Assembly: GCF_905220415.1 (NCBI RefSeq) | Contig: NC_059551.1 | Span: forward strand, 5,838,001-5,902,000 | Source of the DNA: Colias croceus | Lineage: Eukaryota; Arthropoda; Insecta; Lepidoptera; Pieridae | Direction of reading: 5' to 3' | Length of the DNA stretch: 64,000 nucleotides | Part shown: piece by piece, positions 35,645 to 46,323 of the stretch | Layout of the letters: every line of letters starts with the position of its first letter | Position numbering within the stretch: the first letter of the stretch is position 1 | Program-made: the position numbers and the translations under genes | The notes under the pieces: generated by a model | Told to the model about the DNA's origin: nothing | Seen by the model: the letters and a program-made list of their open reading frames with translations, nothing else | Database searches by the model: none

Positions 35645-35735
35645 ATGGTTAGATATTGTGCTGTTTACGGATGTATTTCATCAGAAAAACGCGAATTTTT
35701 TTTTACGCTAGTCATAAATGTGCTAACCATAAAGC
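35645..35735 (+). pseudogene. THAP-like exon remnant
   Basis: Starts MVRYCAVYGCISSEKREFFF with the CxxxxC spacing and N-terminus of a THAP finger, but runs on without the FHRFP motif or a donor site. It lies in repeat-rich DNA after a GC-rich direct/inverted motif 'aagcgcttatatgcgctta' (35420-35440). Probably from a dead DNA transposon. Confidence 0.4.
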
Positions 35736-35944
35736 GTTAACACACACATTTGCAGTCTCTACAGTGTGACTGACAAAACGATAATTTTGTATGGAGTGTC
35801 CGGGGTGTGCTATTATTATAAATTACCGGTAGCAATCATATCAATTTGTCACAACCATCCATTTCACCAAACGACCCCAAAACCGTTGTAAAAAATAAAT
35901 GTGATAAGATCGATGATAAGCATTACGTGAGGGGTGAAAATGTA

Positions 35945-36055
35945 TATCCATACTAATATTATAAATGCGAAAGTAATTCTGTCTGTCTGTTACTCACTGT
36001 TCACGCCTAAACTACTGAACCAATTTGCATGAAATTTGGTATGGAGATATTTTTA
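35945..36055 (+). mobile_element. Lep1-like Helitron, 3'-truncated
   Basis: 'tccatactaatattataaat' to 'catgaaatttggtatggag' matches the 40334 copy; the CTAGT end is missing. Confidence 0.7.
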
Positions 36056-36321
36056 TTCTGTCTACCACTGTGGTCTACCATGAAAAACTTATTTACATAT
36101 CAATAGATTTTGCAGTGGTTGCTATGGACACGAATCTGTTGATTTGTTTGAGTTGAGTTTTTATACAGATATGTTATGCATTGTACACGTCTTATAAATA
36201 AATATGTGGTCCTCCTCTTCTTGAAACACGTCCACGCGACATTCGAATCACATATAAAAAATCGTATTAGGTACATGACATTAATTATTTTCTAAAGTGG
36301 AGTGGGCAGATAGCTAAAAAT

Positions 36322-39300
36322 ATGGCAGGAAAATTCGGTGGCTACGAAGACGAGGAGGAGGATGTCTTGGCTCCTAAAGAGCCACAAGTTACTTCACAAG
36401 ATCCTATTGAAAGAAAGGCTGCAAGAGCTCTACGTATTAAGAAAAGACAGGAAGCTTTAAAACGGTATGTGTAAGTGTAGGTACCTAATTTCATGTTAGG
36501 ATATATAATTATAGTCTTTCATGTTTAAATTATAATGAAAACAATTAATTTTGAACTAAAATTTAATTGAACAATTAGTTAGTAGTCTATGGCAAAAATA
36601 TACTTTGCTGCAAAAAAGTGCACAACAGTTAACGACGAATTTAATGTAAAAAAAGTACCTACCCTTTTGATAAATTAACGAAATCTAATGTAGAATTATA
36701 AAGATAATGTGTTACAGAGCTGAACAGACATCTGAGGAAACATTCAAAGAGGAGGAGCCTGGACCCATAGAGCAGGCAACGTCTTTAGCAGCAGAAGAAC
36801 TACAGCGTTTAGCTTTAGATGGTGCGGCTAAAGTGACTAACGTGAAAGTCACCACTGATGAACGGGAGGTCATTCGGCGAGCTCTCTTCTCTAAGAGAAT
36901 GTTAAGTAGGTGCCTCCTTATTAAACATTACCTAGTTCAAAGTTCAAACTCGCGGAACTTAGGTAACTGTACCAGTTATCAATATTACGTGTTGAATATT
37001 TTGTACGTATTTTTATAATTTACTATTAGAATTTATTGCAATTCAGACAAAATTTATATTTTATTGTGTTGGATAGCATCTGTTGGGAAAATTGAAGCTG
37101 AAGCAAATGAAGCCCAAATACAATATGAAGCCATTGCTGCTAACTGGGACGAAATGCTAAAGATAAGGGATCCTCTGGACATTGATGCGGCGATAAAAGA
37201 ACAAAAACAGAGATGTGATGAACTATTGGAGCAGAAGAACAATCTCATTGCTGACTTAAAGCTAGAACTTAAAAGAATGGACGAGAGTTATTATGAAGAC
37301 TTGGAAAAACAAGTACATATCGAATATATTAGTTAAATAATATTTAATTATGTTAAATAATTTCTGCAGTAAACTAAATATTGTGTTATATTATAGGATA
37401 ATGATATAAAAGAACTTTCGGAAAGAATTGAGAAACAGATAACCATAATGCAGAGAGCTTATGAAAAACAATTGGCTTTAATTGAACACGCAATAAATAT
37501 AGAGCGTGATTCAATGGTTGATCATAACAACAAAAGATGGGAAGCTCTCTACAAGCAAAGAGACAAAGAAGAAGTAGCACACATGGAATTTAAATTTGAA
37601 CAGGTAGGTACTAAAAAAAACGTGCTAGATACCTAAGTACGTGCAGATCAAACAATACTGGTGATGTATTAGGTACGCGTTTATTGTATTTTAGCTGGAA
37701 GATTACAAACAAGAAGTGGAGGCCATCATGTGGGACCACCATGCAAAATATCGTGAAGCAAAAATTGAACTTGAGTCGTTAATTCAAGAATTACAAAAAG
37801 AACTGGAAAAATTAAAAGCTACTTGTCTTATCAACACGGAGAAAATAGGATACAATTATCAAGTAAGATTCAAAGTTCTTACGTATTTAATATCTTAGGG
37901 TATAGGTTTTTATGATTATTTATTATTAGGTACTGAAAAAACGGGAAGAAGAAAACGTTTTCGTCAGATCGCAACAAAAACGAAAACTGAATAAAATGTC
38001 CGATGTCGCAAATACTCTTCGTGCTAAAATACGAAAGGCCGCAGAAGACGGCGCTATCGAAGAGATAAGAGCAGATGCTGAGGTAGTTAAGCTCATGCAA
38101 GCGATGGACGACTTGGAAAAAAAGTCCCGTCACTTCTCTCATGTCAATAATTATAAATTCAACCAAGTATGGCGTATGAACGCGGCACAGTGTTTGGAAC
38201 TATCGAAACAGCTGCGGCAGGCTGAGGTCGCTTTGCATGCGCATATCCTCGCAGAACCTCCGCCGCCTCCTCCACCACCACCACCTAAAAGTCCTCTAGC
38301 GAGAAATGGTAAGTTTGTTTTTGTCCTGAATTTGAAAGCGGGGCTTAATCATTCATACAAAATTTTTGTAATTTGGTGTACTTAAACGTCAAAAAATATA
38401 TAAAATTATACTAGTAATAACCATTTTCTGATGTCTCATACAATTTTATACAATTTTTTCAATTATTTTATGTAGAGTCGAATCAAATCACTCCACAACC
38501 AGCATTAGATACGAATAGTGTGGATCCAAAGAATACAGTTTCTAAGGAGGCAAAGGATCGACTGGTAAGTCCGCGTCTGTAATATAATAACATGACATAT
38601 CTACGTTCAATATTATTATTTAACAATTTCTAAGTCGAAATTTTCATTATTGCGCAGGTACGTCACATACTCCAAATGGTCGCTGATAACACTGGATTTT
38701 TGGTGGAGGATCGTCTTTTAAAATTGATAGAAAAATATCAATTAACCTCTAGAAATTTGTGTACTTTGGATTCAATATTCATGGTATTAAAACCATAAAT
38801 ACAAAAAATTAAAAAGTCAGTACGATCTGTGTTTTTTTAACATAATTTAAACTATTATTTCTGTTCTACAGGCACTCGAAATCCAAGCCGAAGAAGACAT
38901 TGAATTATTATGTAAAGTATTTTTGAATTACGCATTTTGCCCCATCTGTGTTGGATTTGAAACAACTTCTGAAGTAATGGAGCCTTTAGCGGTAAGCCTT
39001 TTGTAAGCGACTTATTAGCAAAGATTGTAAAAAAGTTCCATCATCGAGTATTTTTATATACCTACTACATTGTATACTACTTATACTTTACCTTCTGATT
39101 TTTAGGTGGATGCCCACGAAGAAGTTTCTCAACACGCAAGTATGAGTATCAAAAGCGTACGCGGTATATAATAGATATTATTTTATATAAAATATGTTAT
39201 AAGTATAATACGTAATAATTACAATTATTTATTAGCGATATCTTTAGGTGATAGATCCTCGATGAGACAACGTTCAAGCTGCAGAAGTGCTTCCGCCAGC

Positions 39301-41094
39301 ACTTCTCGTTCTATTGGCTTTAGGTAGTTATTTAAATATTATGAAATCAATTAGAAATACATAAAGAGAAAATGTTTAATTCAAGATTCAAATTTCAGGA
39401 CAAACGAGCTAACACCTGATGATCAACTTTTGATAGCTGAAGCGGATCAAATTCTACAAAAATGCGGCGATCCCAAAAGTAAGTAAAATGTAAACATAGA
39501 TAAATTGTAAGTAAAGACATAATATTATATAGACTTTGTAATTTGTATTGTAGCGTGTATTAATTATTATAGTTTTGGAATTTCTGATCTCCTTTTAAAA
39601 TGTCTCCATTTCCTATTGCACACAACAAGCGGCAAATTCAAACCTAGATCTTCGATTATAATATTGCTCGTAATATTGGTATTTAATTTGTCTTGTAGGT
39701 ATTTATGGTATAAAATGGGTATAAATAAACAAATTGTTTTAAGATTATTTTTGTTTATCAACAGGTAATATTCCAATAATTGAAGTGTCTTCAGACGCGG
39801 GAGGGTCAGCCCGGCGCGGGGGCACGCGCGGCGTCACCGTCGCCTCTCAACCCACACTCGTATCCGCTAAAAAACAAACTAACCCATTTTTATGTCCATG
39901 TAAATAATAAGTATTGTTTCACTTTTTACCCGACTGCGAAAGAATGAGGGTTTTAATTTTGTATACATACCCTCGAAAAATATAACCCATAAAAAGTATA
40001 ATATTTATTTGGCTCAACAGCCCAAACCGCTGGACGGATTTGACTAATTTATATAAACCAAATATTGAATTTGTAAATAGACCACACAGTTAACTATATA
40101 ATATATGTATAAATAGTATTTATTGTCTTTCAGTGGGTCATTTTTTAGAAATAGAACCAATGCAAGTGTTGACTGCTCTCAATGAATACATGTCAATTTT
40201 CGTTCCACCTGAAAAGAAAAAGCTGTATGAAATCTTGTAAGTTACCTGATAGATTCATTTAAAATATTATGACGTTTTTTTTAAATTATTTTATGTTCAA
40301 TTAAAAAACTGTGTACAATGGTTTTATTTCAATCCATACTAATATTATAAATGCGAAAGTAACTCTGTCACGCCTAAACTACTGAACCAATTTGCATGAA
40401 ATTTGGTATGGAGATATTTTGATACCCGAGAAAGGACATAGGCTACCTTTTATTGCGAAATATGTACCACGGGCGAAGACGGGGCGAACCACTAGTTAAC
40501 TATATATGTATTTGAAATTTTTGAATTCCAGAGACAATTTAAAACCTCCTGATTTTTCCACTTCTTCAAGAAAATTATCCACAGATGAAATAGAACAATA
40601 TTGGGCACAGTGGAAAAATATATTTTCATCGGAAAAAGATCGTTTTTGGGATGGTCTCCTAACAGGACTGAATAATTACTTAAAAATTTTACAGGGTAAG
40701 TCCTAATAATTATTGTCTTAAATAGCTATTTCCTTCATGGGGTTCACTGTAACCATTATGTGCCGAGCACACGTGTCAGAAGTGAAACTACTTTGGCAAG
40801 ATTCAAAGATTCCAAAATCCTCCATGACGTGACCAAACTTTATGCAATAGCAAAAAGTTTCACTTGACACTTCAATTAAGTAAAATATCTCTGTTTTTTA
40901 AATTTACAGAACGTGAGCACATACACGATGAAGTTTTACGATTACGTCAAAAGAACGCCGCACTGCGTCGATTGGTGCGTGGCGCTTTACCCAAGTTGCC
41001 GTCATCACAGCCGCGATATATGCAACGAGCTTTGCCTTCTTTCACTGCAGCAACTGAAGACATTACACATTTATCAACATTACCACCTATTTGA
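36322..41094 (+). CDS. Drc1: Dynein regulatory complex subunit 1 (Drc1/CCDC164), 16 exons
   Basis: Drc1 is a coiled-coil scaffold of the nexin link between axonemal doublets; in insects it serves sperm flagella and chordotonal cilia. Exons: 36322-36464, 36718-36905, 37077-37312, 37397-37603, 37695-37862, 37930-38308, 38476-38564, 38658-38783, 38872-38991, 39106-39163, 39248-39323, 39399-39478, 39765-39899, 40134-40236, 40532-40695, 40910-41094. Family landmarks: N-terminal basic RALRIKKRQEALKR, the central coiled coil (MWDHHAKYREAKIELESLIQ, then ATCLINTEKIGYNYQVLKKR), QQKRKLNKMSDVANTLRAKI, and the C-terminal REHIHDEVLRLRQKNAALRR segment. A Pro run follows the central coil near 38263-38288 and the neighbouring stretches are low complexity, as in other Drc1 proteins. 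The donor at 36905 and the exon 39106-39163 end were chosen to keep phase and are less certain. Confidence 0.92.
40334..40497 (+). mobile_element. Lep1-like Helitron in a Drc1 intron
   Basis: TCCATACTAATATTATAAAT to 'ggggcgaaccactagt', complete for this short variant. Confidence 0.82.
40761..40874. mobile_element. MITE in a Drc1 intron
   Basis: 'acacgtgtcagaagtgaaac' through 'caagattcaaaga', with 'aagtttcacttgacacttc' inverted at the far end. Same family as 47181-47330. Confidence 0.7.
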
Positions 41095-42121
41095 TCATTT
41101 CAGCTTTTTCCGGAATTATGTTTATGCTACAATTATTTATTGAATATAATGTGTGTATTTATTCGTTTTTTTTACCTATTTTAAATGACTTATTTGTATA
41201 TTAATAGATATAGTTATGAAATTACAGAGATTTGATAGATATTATTTAAGTGCAGATTTTGAAACGGAGAAAAATTTACTAGTGACTTCAAGTTAAATAT
41301 GAAACTACTTATAAACAGAATATATAATCTTATAATAGTACTACTTACTACGTACCTATACTTTTTAGGTGATGAACTTTTATTATACTACCTCCTAGTC
41401 CTACGAAAGAAACGACTATGGAAACGACTTTCTTCCCTCTTAGTACGTTATCTATACTAATATTATAAAGCTGAAGAGTTTGTTTGTTTGTTTATTTGAA
41501 CGCGCTTATCTCGGGAACTACTGGTCCGATTTGAAAAATTCTTTCGGTGTTAGATAGCCCATTTATCGAGGAAGGCTATAGGATATATATATCATCACGC
41601 TAAGACTAACAGGAGCGGAGCAATGCGGGTGAAACCGCGAGGAACAGCTAGTATTACATGAAATGAAACCAATTACGTACTTAATGGCACATGGCTGTGT
41701 CGCATCGCGTCGCTTTACTGCATTGCCGCGTAGTCACCTAGTGAGGTCGGACCATATATATTATATTACTCTATGGGTCAGACCTTAATTCCCTGTCAAA
41801 ATCAAATGTCATCGTTCATTGACGTTTGAGTTTTGACATCATTATTAAAATTTCCAAATTTCAATCTTCAAATTCATTTCATTCCAAGATTCACGCAATT
41901 TTTTTTATATTAATCATCTATCATTACTTGGTTTTCCTAAGTTTAATAAGTGATTACAGTTAAAATACAAATACAATAAATAGGATCATTTTTTGTGTTA
42001 ATATTAAATTAATATTTCAGGTAAATGCGATATGATTTATAAGAAAAATAATTGTGCTATGAAATTTCACTACTTAGATAATCATTTAATTTTAGGATAA
42101 TTGGTGACTCGAGCATTAAAC
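41095..42121. other. Intergenic region between Drc1 and the AIG1-type gene
   Basis: Holds a Helitron (41450-41653) and the probable promoter of the AIG1-type gene, including a short imperfect palindrome 'gtcaaaatcaaatgtcatcg' ... 'gacgtttgagttttgac' at 41796-41840. A 5' UTR intron ending at 'ttttag' (42097) is possible. Confidence 0.4.
41450..41653 (+). mobile_element. Lep1-like Helitron (short variant)
   Basis: TCTATACTAATATTATAAAG to 'ggtgaaaccgcgaggaac', 'agctagt'. Same variant as 11823 and 52754. Confidence 0.82.
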
Positions 42122-42913
42122 ATGTGGAAAATATTGTTCCATTTACTTGGAGCAATACAGTTTTCTTACGGCTGTTATTATGATTTCATGTATGTAAGAG
42201 TGCCTAGCACCTCAACTTCTGTAACCTCTTTTGGCGGAAAATTTAAATACTTGACTTATTTAAATGCAGTAAGTATTAATATGTGTATACTTCTATTTGT
42301 TTTTTTATTTAAATTATGGGTTAAAAGACATCAACATTACATTTTTTTGTTTCAGATGCTTCAAACTGCATATTTTACAGTTGCTTTACTTAATGATGTG
42401 ATAGGTACTGATGAACCAATGCCATCTAATAAACCTTTTATAAGGCGCCTTAAAGACACTGTATTTAGTTCTCTTGCATTTCCATTGTCTATGTTTGTGG
42501 GAATAACTTTCTGGGGAATATATGCAGTGGACAGAGAACTCATTTTGCCAAAAGTTATGGATGCATACTTTCCATTTTGGTTAAATCATGTAATGCATTC
42601 CAATATTGTTATATTTATAGTGATTGAACTTGTTACCTCTTTCAGAATGTATCCTAATAGAAAAATAGGGTTATCTATACTTTCTATTTTTATGCTTGGG
42701 TATGCCATTTGGATACACATCATATTCTTTAAGACTGGTAGCTGGGTCTATCCTGTACTTTCTGTGATGAGTTGGCCTGTGAGGATAATGTTTTATATTT
42801 TTGGTCTTGGATTTGTTAGTGCTTTGTATTCTCTCGGAGAAACTCTTAATAAAAATGTTTGGTCGAAAGAAGTAGAGTCTACTGTACGGTCTGGCAAGAA
42901 GAAGGCCAAATAA
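42122..42913 (+). CDS. AIG1: AIG1/FAR-17a family membrane hydrolase, 2 coding exons
   Basis: The family (AIG1, ADTRP in vertebrates) consists of multi-pass membrane threonine hydrolases that cleave fatty-acid esters of hydroxy fatty acids. Coding exons 42122-42268 and 42356-42913 give about 234 residues. Conserved features: KYLTYLN with the candidate catalytic Thr near residue 45, and FWLNHVMHS with the conserved His residues near 127 and 130; five to six hydrophobic segments; basic C-terminus GKKKAK. The ATG at 42122 is preferred because MWKILFHLLG is the family-like start. The 87-bp intron (42269-42355) has good GTAAGT and TTTCAG signals yet is a multiple of three without stops, so an unspliced form would add 29 hydrophobic residues. 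AATAAA at 43666 suggests a 750-nt 3' UTR. Confidence 0.93.
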   Translation: MWKILFHLLGAIQFSYGCYYDFMYVRVPSTSTSVTSFGGKFKYLTYLNAVSINMCILLFVFLFKLWVKRHQHYIFLFQMLQTAYFTVALLNDVIGTDEPMPSNKPFIRRLKDTVFSSLAFPLSMFVGITFWGIYAVDRELILPKVMDAYFPFWLNHVMHSNIVIFIVIELVTSFRMYPNRKIGLSILSIFMLGYAIWIHIIFFKTGSWVYPVLSVMSWPVRIMFYIFGLGFVSALYSLGETLNKNVWSKEVESTVRSGKKKAK

Positions 42914-43665
42914 TTATTGATAGATTAATTAAATTATAGCTTTGGCTTACTTTTTATAATAAGCCCAGATAGCTTTAAAGATTTCATAATAATAGTGTTT
43001 GATGGGCAATCTTAGTATTAAAATGGGTGGTTTGGCTGATATTTGATTTTTGAATGCATAAGGTATCCTCGGATAAGTATGTGATTATATCTATATTGTT
43101 ACTATTATTGATTTTTATTCAATAGCATTGTATAAATGATAAACTCAGTTAATTTATTTAAATTAACATGTTTATATAATATTTAAGTCAGTATTTATCT
43201 TTTATACTCAATATTTTTATAATTTTTTTGATTTGTGAACTGTGTGTTGAGATTGAGTGGCTTTAAAAATGTTACGTTAGGAGGATGCTCTCTATGGAGT
43301 ATGCTTCAATGAAAGAGATTATTAATTTTGTATTCCTCATTTCATTTTTCTTGTTTTAAATATTTGTTACTTAATTGTATTGCCTTAAAATGATTGTTTT
43401 TTTTACAATTAATGTAATAGCTCTAATAAGCACAATATAAATATAGAAATGTTACTTGGAAATTATAAAGCACATGTAATTCTTTAATAACAAAAATATT
43501 GTAGTGGCAATGGTATGTATTATGAGCCAGTTAGTGTTCATAGTTTAACTTAGTGCTGGGCATCATTCCAGATTGATAAAGTACCAGTGATTTATTATGT
43601 ACGTAAGTTGCTTCATATAGTATTGCTAGAAAATTTGCAAATTGGTGAACAAAGCAATAAATTTT

Positions 43666-43671
43666 TTATAC
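43666..43671 (+). terminator. Likely polyadenylation signal of the AIG1-type gene
   Basis: AATAAA about 750 bases after the stop in continuous AT-rich 3' UTR-like sequence; earlier weaker signals are possible. Confidence 0.4.
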
Positions 43672-46180
43672 AACAATTTTTTGTATTTTTTTCTATTAAC
43701 TTATATTTATAAGTGTGATACCTGATAGCTAAAGCAAGCTATTAAGTACTCAAGCATTTTCCTTTTAATTTTTCGACCTGATTTAATAAGAGCCGAATTC
43801 AACTTCATTATATTACACATTCAATTTAAATACATGAAGTGATAAAATCCAAGCGTTGCCAGCGTTGTCCAACCTGCCTACTTATTCAAAAATTCAAAAT
43901 GGTTAAAACAATAAAAGATAAAAAAATCTAGAATATGATTTTAATAAATTAAAAAAAATAACATTGGTAATATGCATTACACAGTAAAATAAGTACAAAT
44001 ACATTTACAGCTGTCATCACATATTATTATGATTTTATAATTATAATTAATTAATATTAATAATACATACCATTAAAATAATATTAAAAAATATGGAACT
44101 TAAAACTAAGACTAGTTTATTTAAATCTAAGTAACTAATTATTTATCATTGAAACAGACTCGTGGTAGAAATAAACAGTACTCATAACATTTTTATTACT
44201 TTTACTATTTTATAGGTTTGTTAGGACCATTAAATAAGACATTCTAATTAATTTTATTATTTAAAAATAGACGAGTACCACGAATCCTTTAGTAAGTACC
44301 TCAATTATTGCATAAAAAACGGAACTCAGTACCTATAAAGCTAATAAATAAAGCAAGACACGCCACATTTTTCCACGATTATTATGTAAATCATTAAAAA
44401 TTTTAAAGGATAGTTATAAAAATCATGACATCACTTTAATATAGCAAATTGTATCTTACTTATAATGCCTTAATCAATATTTTGTCATTATCTTATCTGT
44501 ACTGGATACTGCTTAATACACGATTATTATAAGTACCTACAAACTACAATAATAGAAAAATATAAGATTTTGTATAACAAAAAATAAATTTAAATAATAC
44601 CGAAGTAAAAAATTTGATTTATGTGACCAGTTTAATAAATATTATAGTTATAGGATACATCGCCCATTTTTGCAAGTGACTACTATCAAGCTGATTTTCC
44701 GTTTGTAGCTTTATTTTGATGAGACACCGAATAATTTCGTGTACGAAACTCTCGATTGTGGTAGCTAACAGAGATAACAAGGATAAAAATTTTTGATTTG
44801 ATGGTTCTCAAATATTTATTACGCAATTTGTAGGACAATATGTCTGTTGAATTATATAAACATTAACTAAGTGAAGACAAAAAAATCAGCTTGTTAGTAA
44901 TCATTTATGATGACCTCGTTATCGATACACTTTGGAAAGGGGGACTCTTTGAACCAACCATAGATTTTGTAGGACAAATATTTTTTCGAATAATATAGGT
45001 AATTATCTTGAGATTGAACAAAAAAAAATTCAGTTAGTAATAAATATTTGAGAACCATCAAATCAAAAATTTTTATCCTTGTTATCTCTGTTAGCTACCA
45101 CAATCGAGACTTTCGTACACGAAATTATTGGGCGTCTCATCAAAATAAAGCTACAAACGGAAAATTAGCTTGATAGTAGTCACTTGCAAAAATGGGCGAT
45201 GTATCCTGAACTATTATGGAATTCATATCAGCTTTTTGTGCATTTCTTAAGCTAAAAATTAAATGACAAAAATGTACTAAATTTTTTAAAACTTATTTTT
45301 TTTTAGTAATTCATTCTCTATTATTAATTCATACGTTTACACATTTAGCTTATGGAACTCTACAAAGCACTACTAACACGTCTTATTTATAATCACATAT
45401 ATTACAAAAATATTATGGAATATATCATCATCGTCATTACTTTATACTATTTTATCTAATTTAACAATTTTCAAGTCTGTATATTTTTACCTTAAGCCAA
45501 ATTTATTTTAGTAACACGACACAACAATAATTTTACCGGTGAACATATTATTATTATTTATAATCATTTTATAATGTATTATTCTTATGGACATATCAAT
45601 AATCCAATCAATTTGATATTTTTTTTTATTAATGAGATTTATCAACATTCGTTTAAGTAATAGTATGCATACAGTTATCGCATATGTATCGCCTATACTT
45701 ATACCGATTAAAGCAAATACTGTGAAAGAAAAATAACAAAAATAAAATGTACCTATAAAAATAATAATTTTGGGTTAATCCAATACCTGGACAATACCTT
45801 ACATTGTGCATAGAAATGCTAATTTTAATACATGTAGCCATATAGGTATTTGAAATATGATGAAGTGATGCAAAATGTTAAAGAATCTCCATCTGTGTCA
45901 AAGAGCTTTTATAAGCTAAGAGTCAATCACACTTCACAGTAACTTTTCTAGAGTTCTTCTTTATTCATTTGATCTATTTAAACTATCCATAGACCACATA
46001 TTAAACTACATAAAGTAAGAAGTTTTCTTTGTGGAGCAATTTAATGAAGATTGTTTTTAAATAACTTGATTTTGAAGAACTATTTGGTTTTTTTAGTCTA
46101 CTTTAGCTATGAGGAATTTTGTATAAATTAACGAACACTTCCAGAAATACTCTAATAGAGAAAGTGCCCGAGGAAAGTGC
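43672..46180. other. Intergenic DNA between convergent genes
   Basis: No gene recognised. Contains the foldback element at 44652-45207 and otherwise AT-rich sequence with short tandem aataa/attat runs. Confidence 0.5.
44652..45207. mobile_element. 556-bp foldback MITE with about 165-bp arms
   Basis: 'aggatacatcgcccattttt' at 44652 returns inverted as 'aaaaatgggcgatgtatcct' ending 45207. The arms stay similar for about 165 bases, including 'gtggtagctaacagagataa' and its inverse. No coding potential. Confidence 0.88.
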
Positions 46181-46186
46181 TTTATT
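46181..46186 (-). terminator. Polyadenylation signal of the KIAA0319-like gene
   Basis: TTTATT on plus (AATAAA on minus), 138 bases downstream of the minus-strand stop. Confidence 0.45.
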
Positions 46187-46323
46187 TAGTTTAATACGGT
46201 CTGTGGCTGCATTCACAACGGTTATCGACCTGACACCGAACTAACATGGCAATGTGGTGTCCGTTCCCGTTTATGGAATGCATCAATCAAGTACACGTGG
46301 ACATAAGCCACGATGCGACGGAG

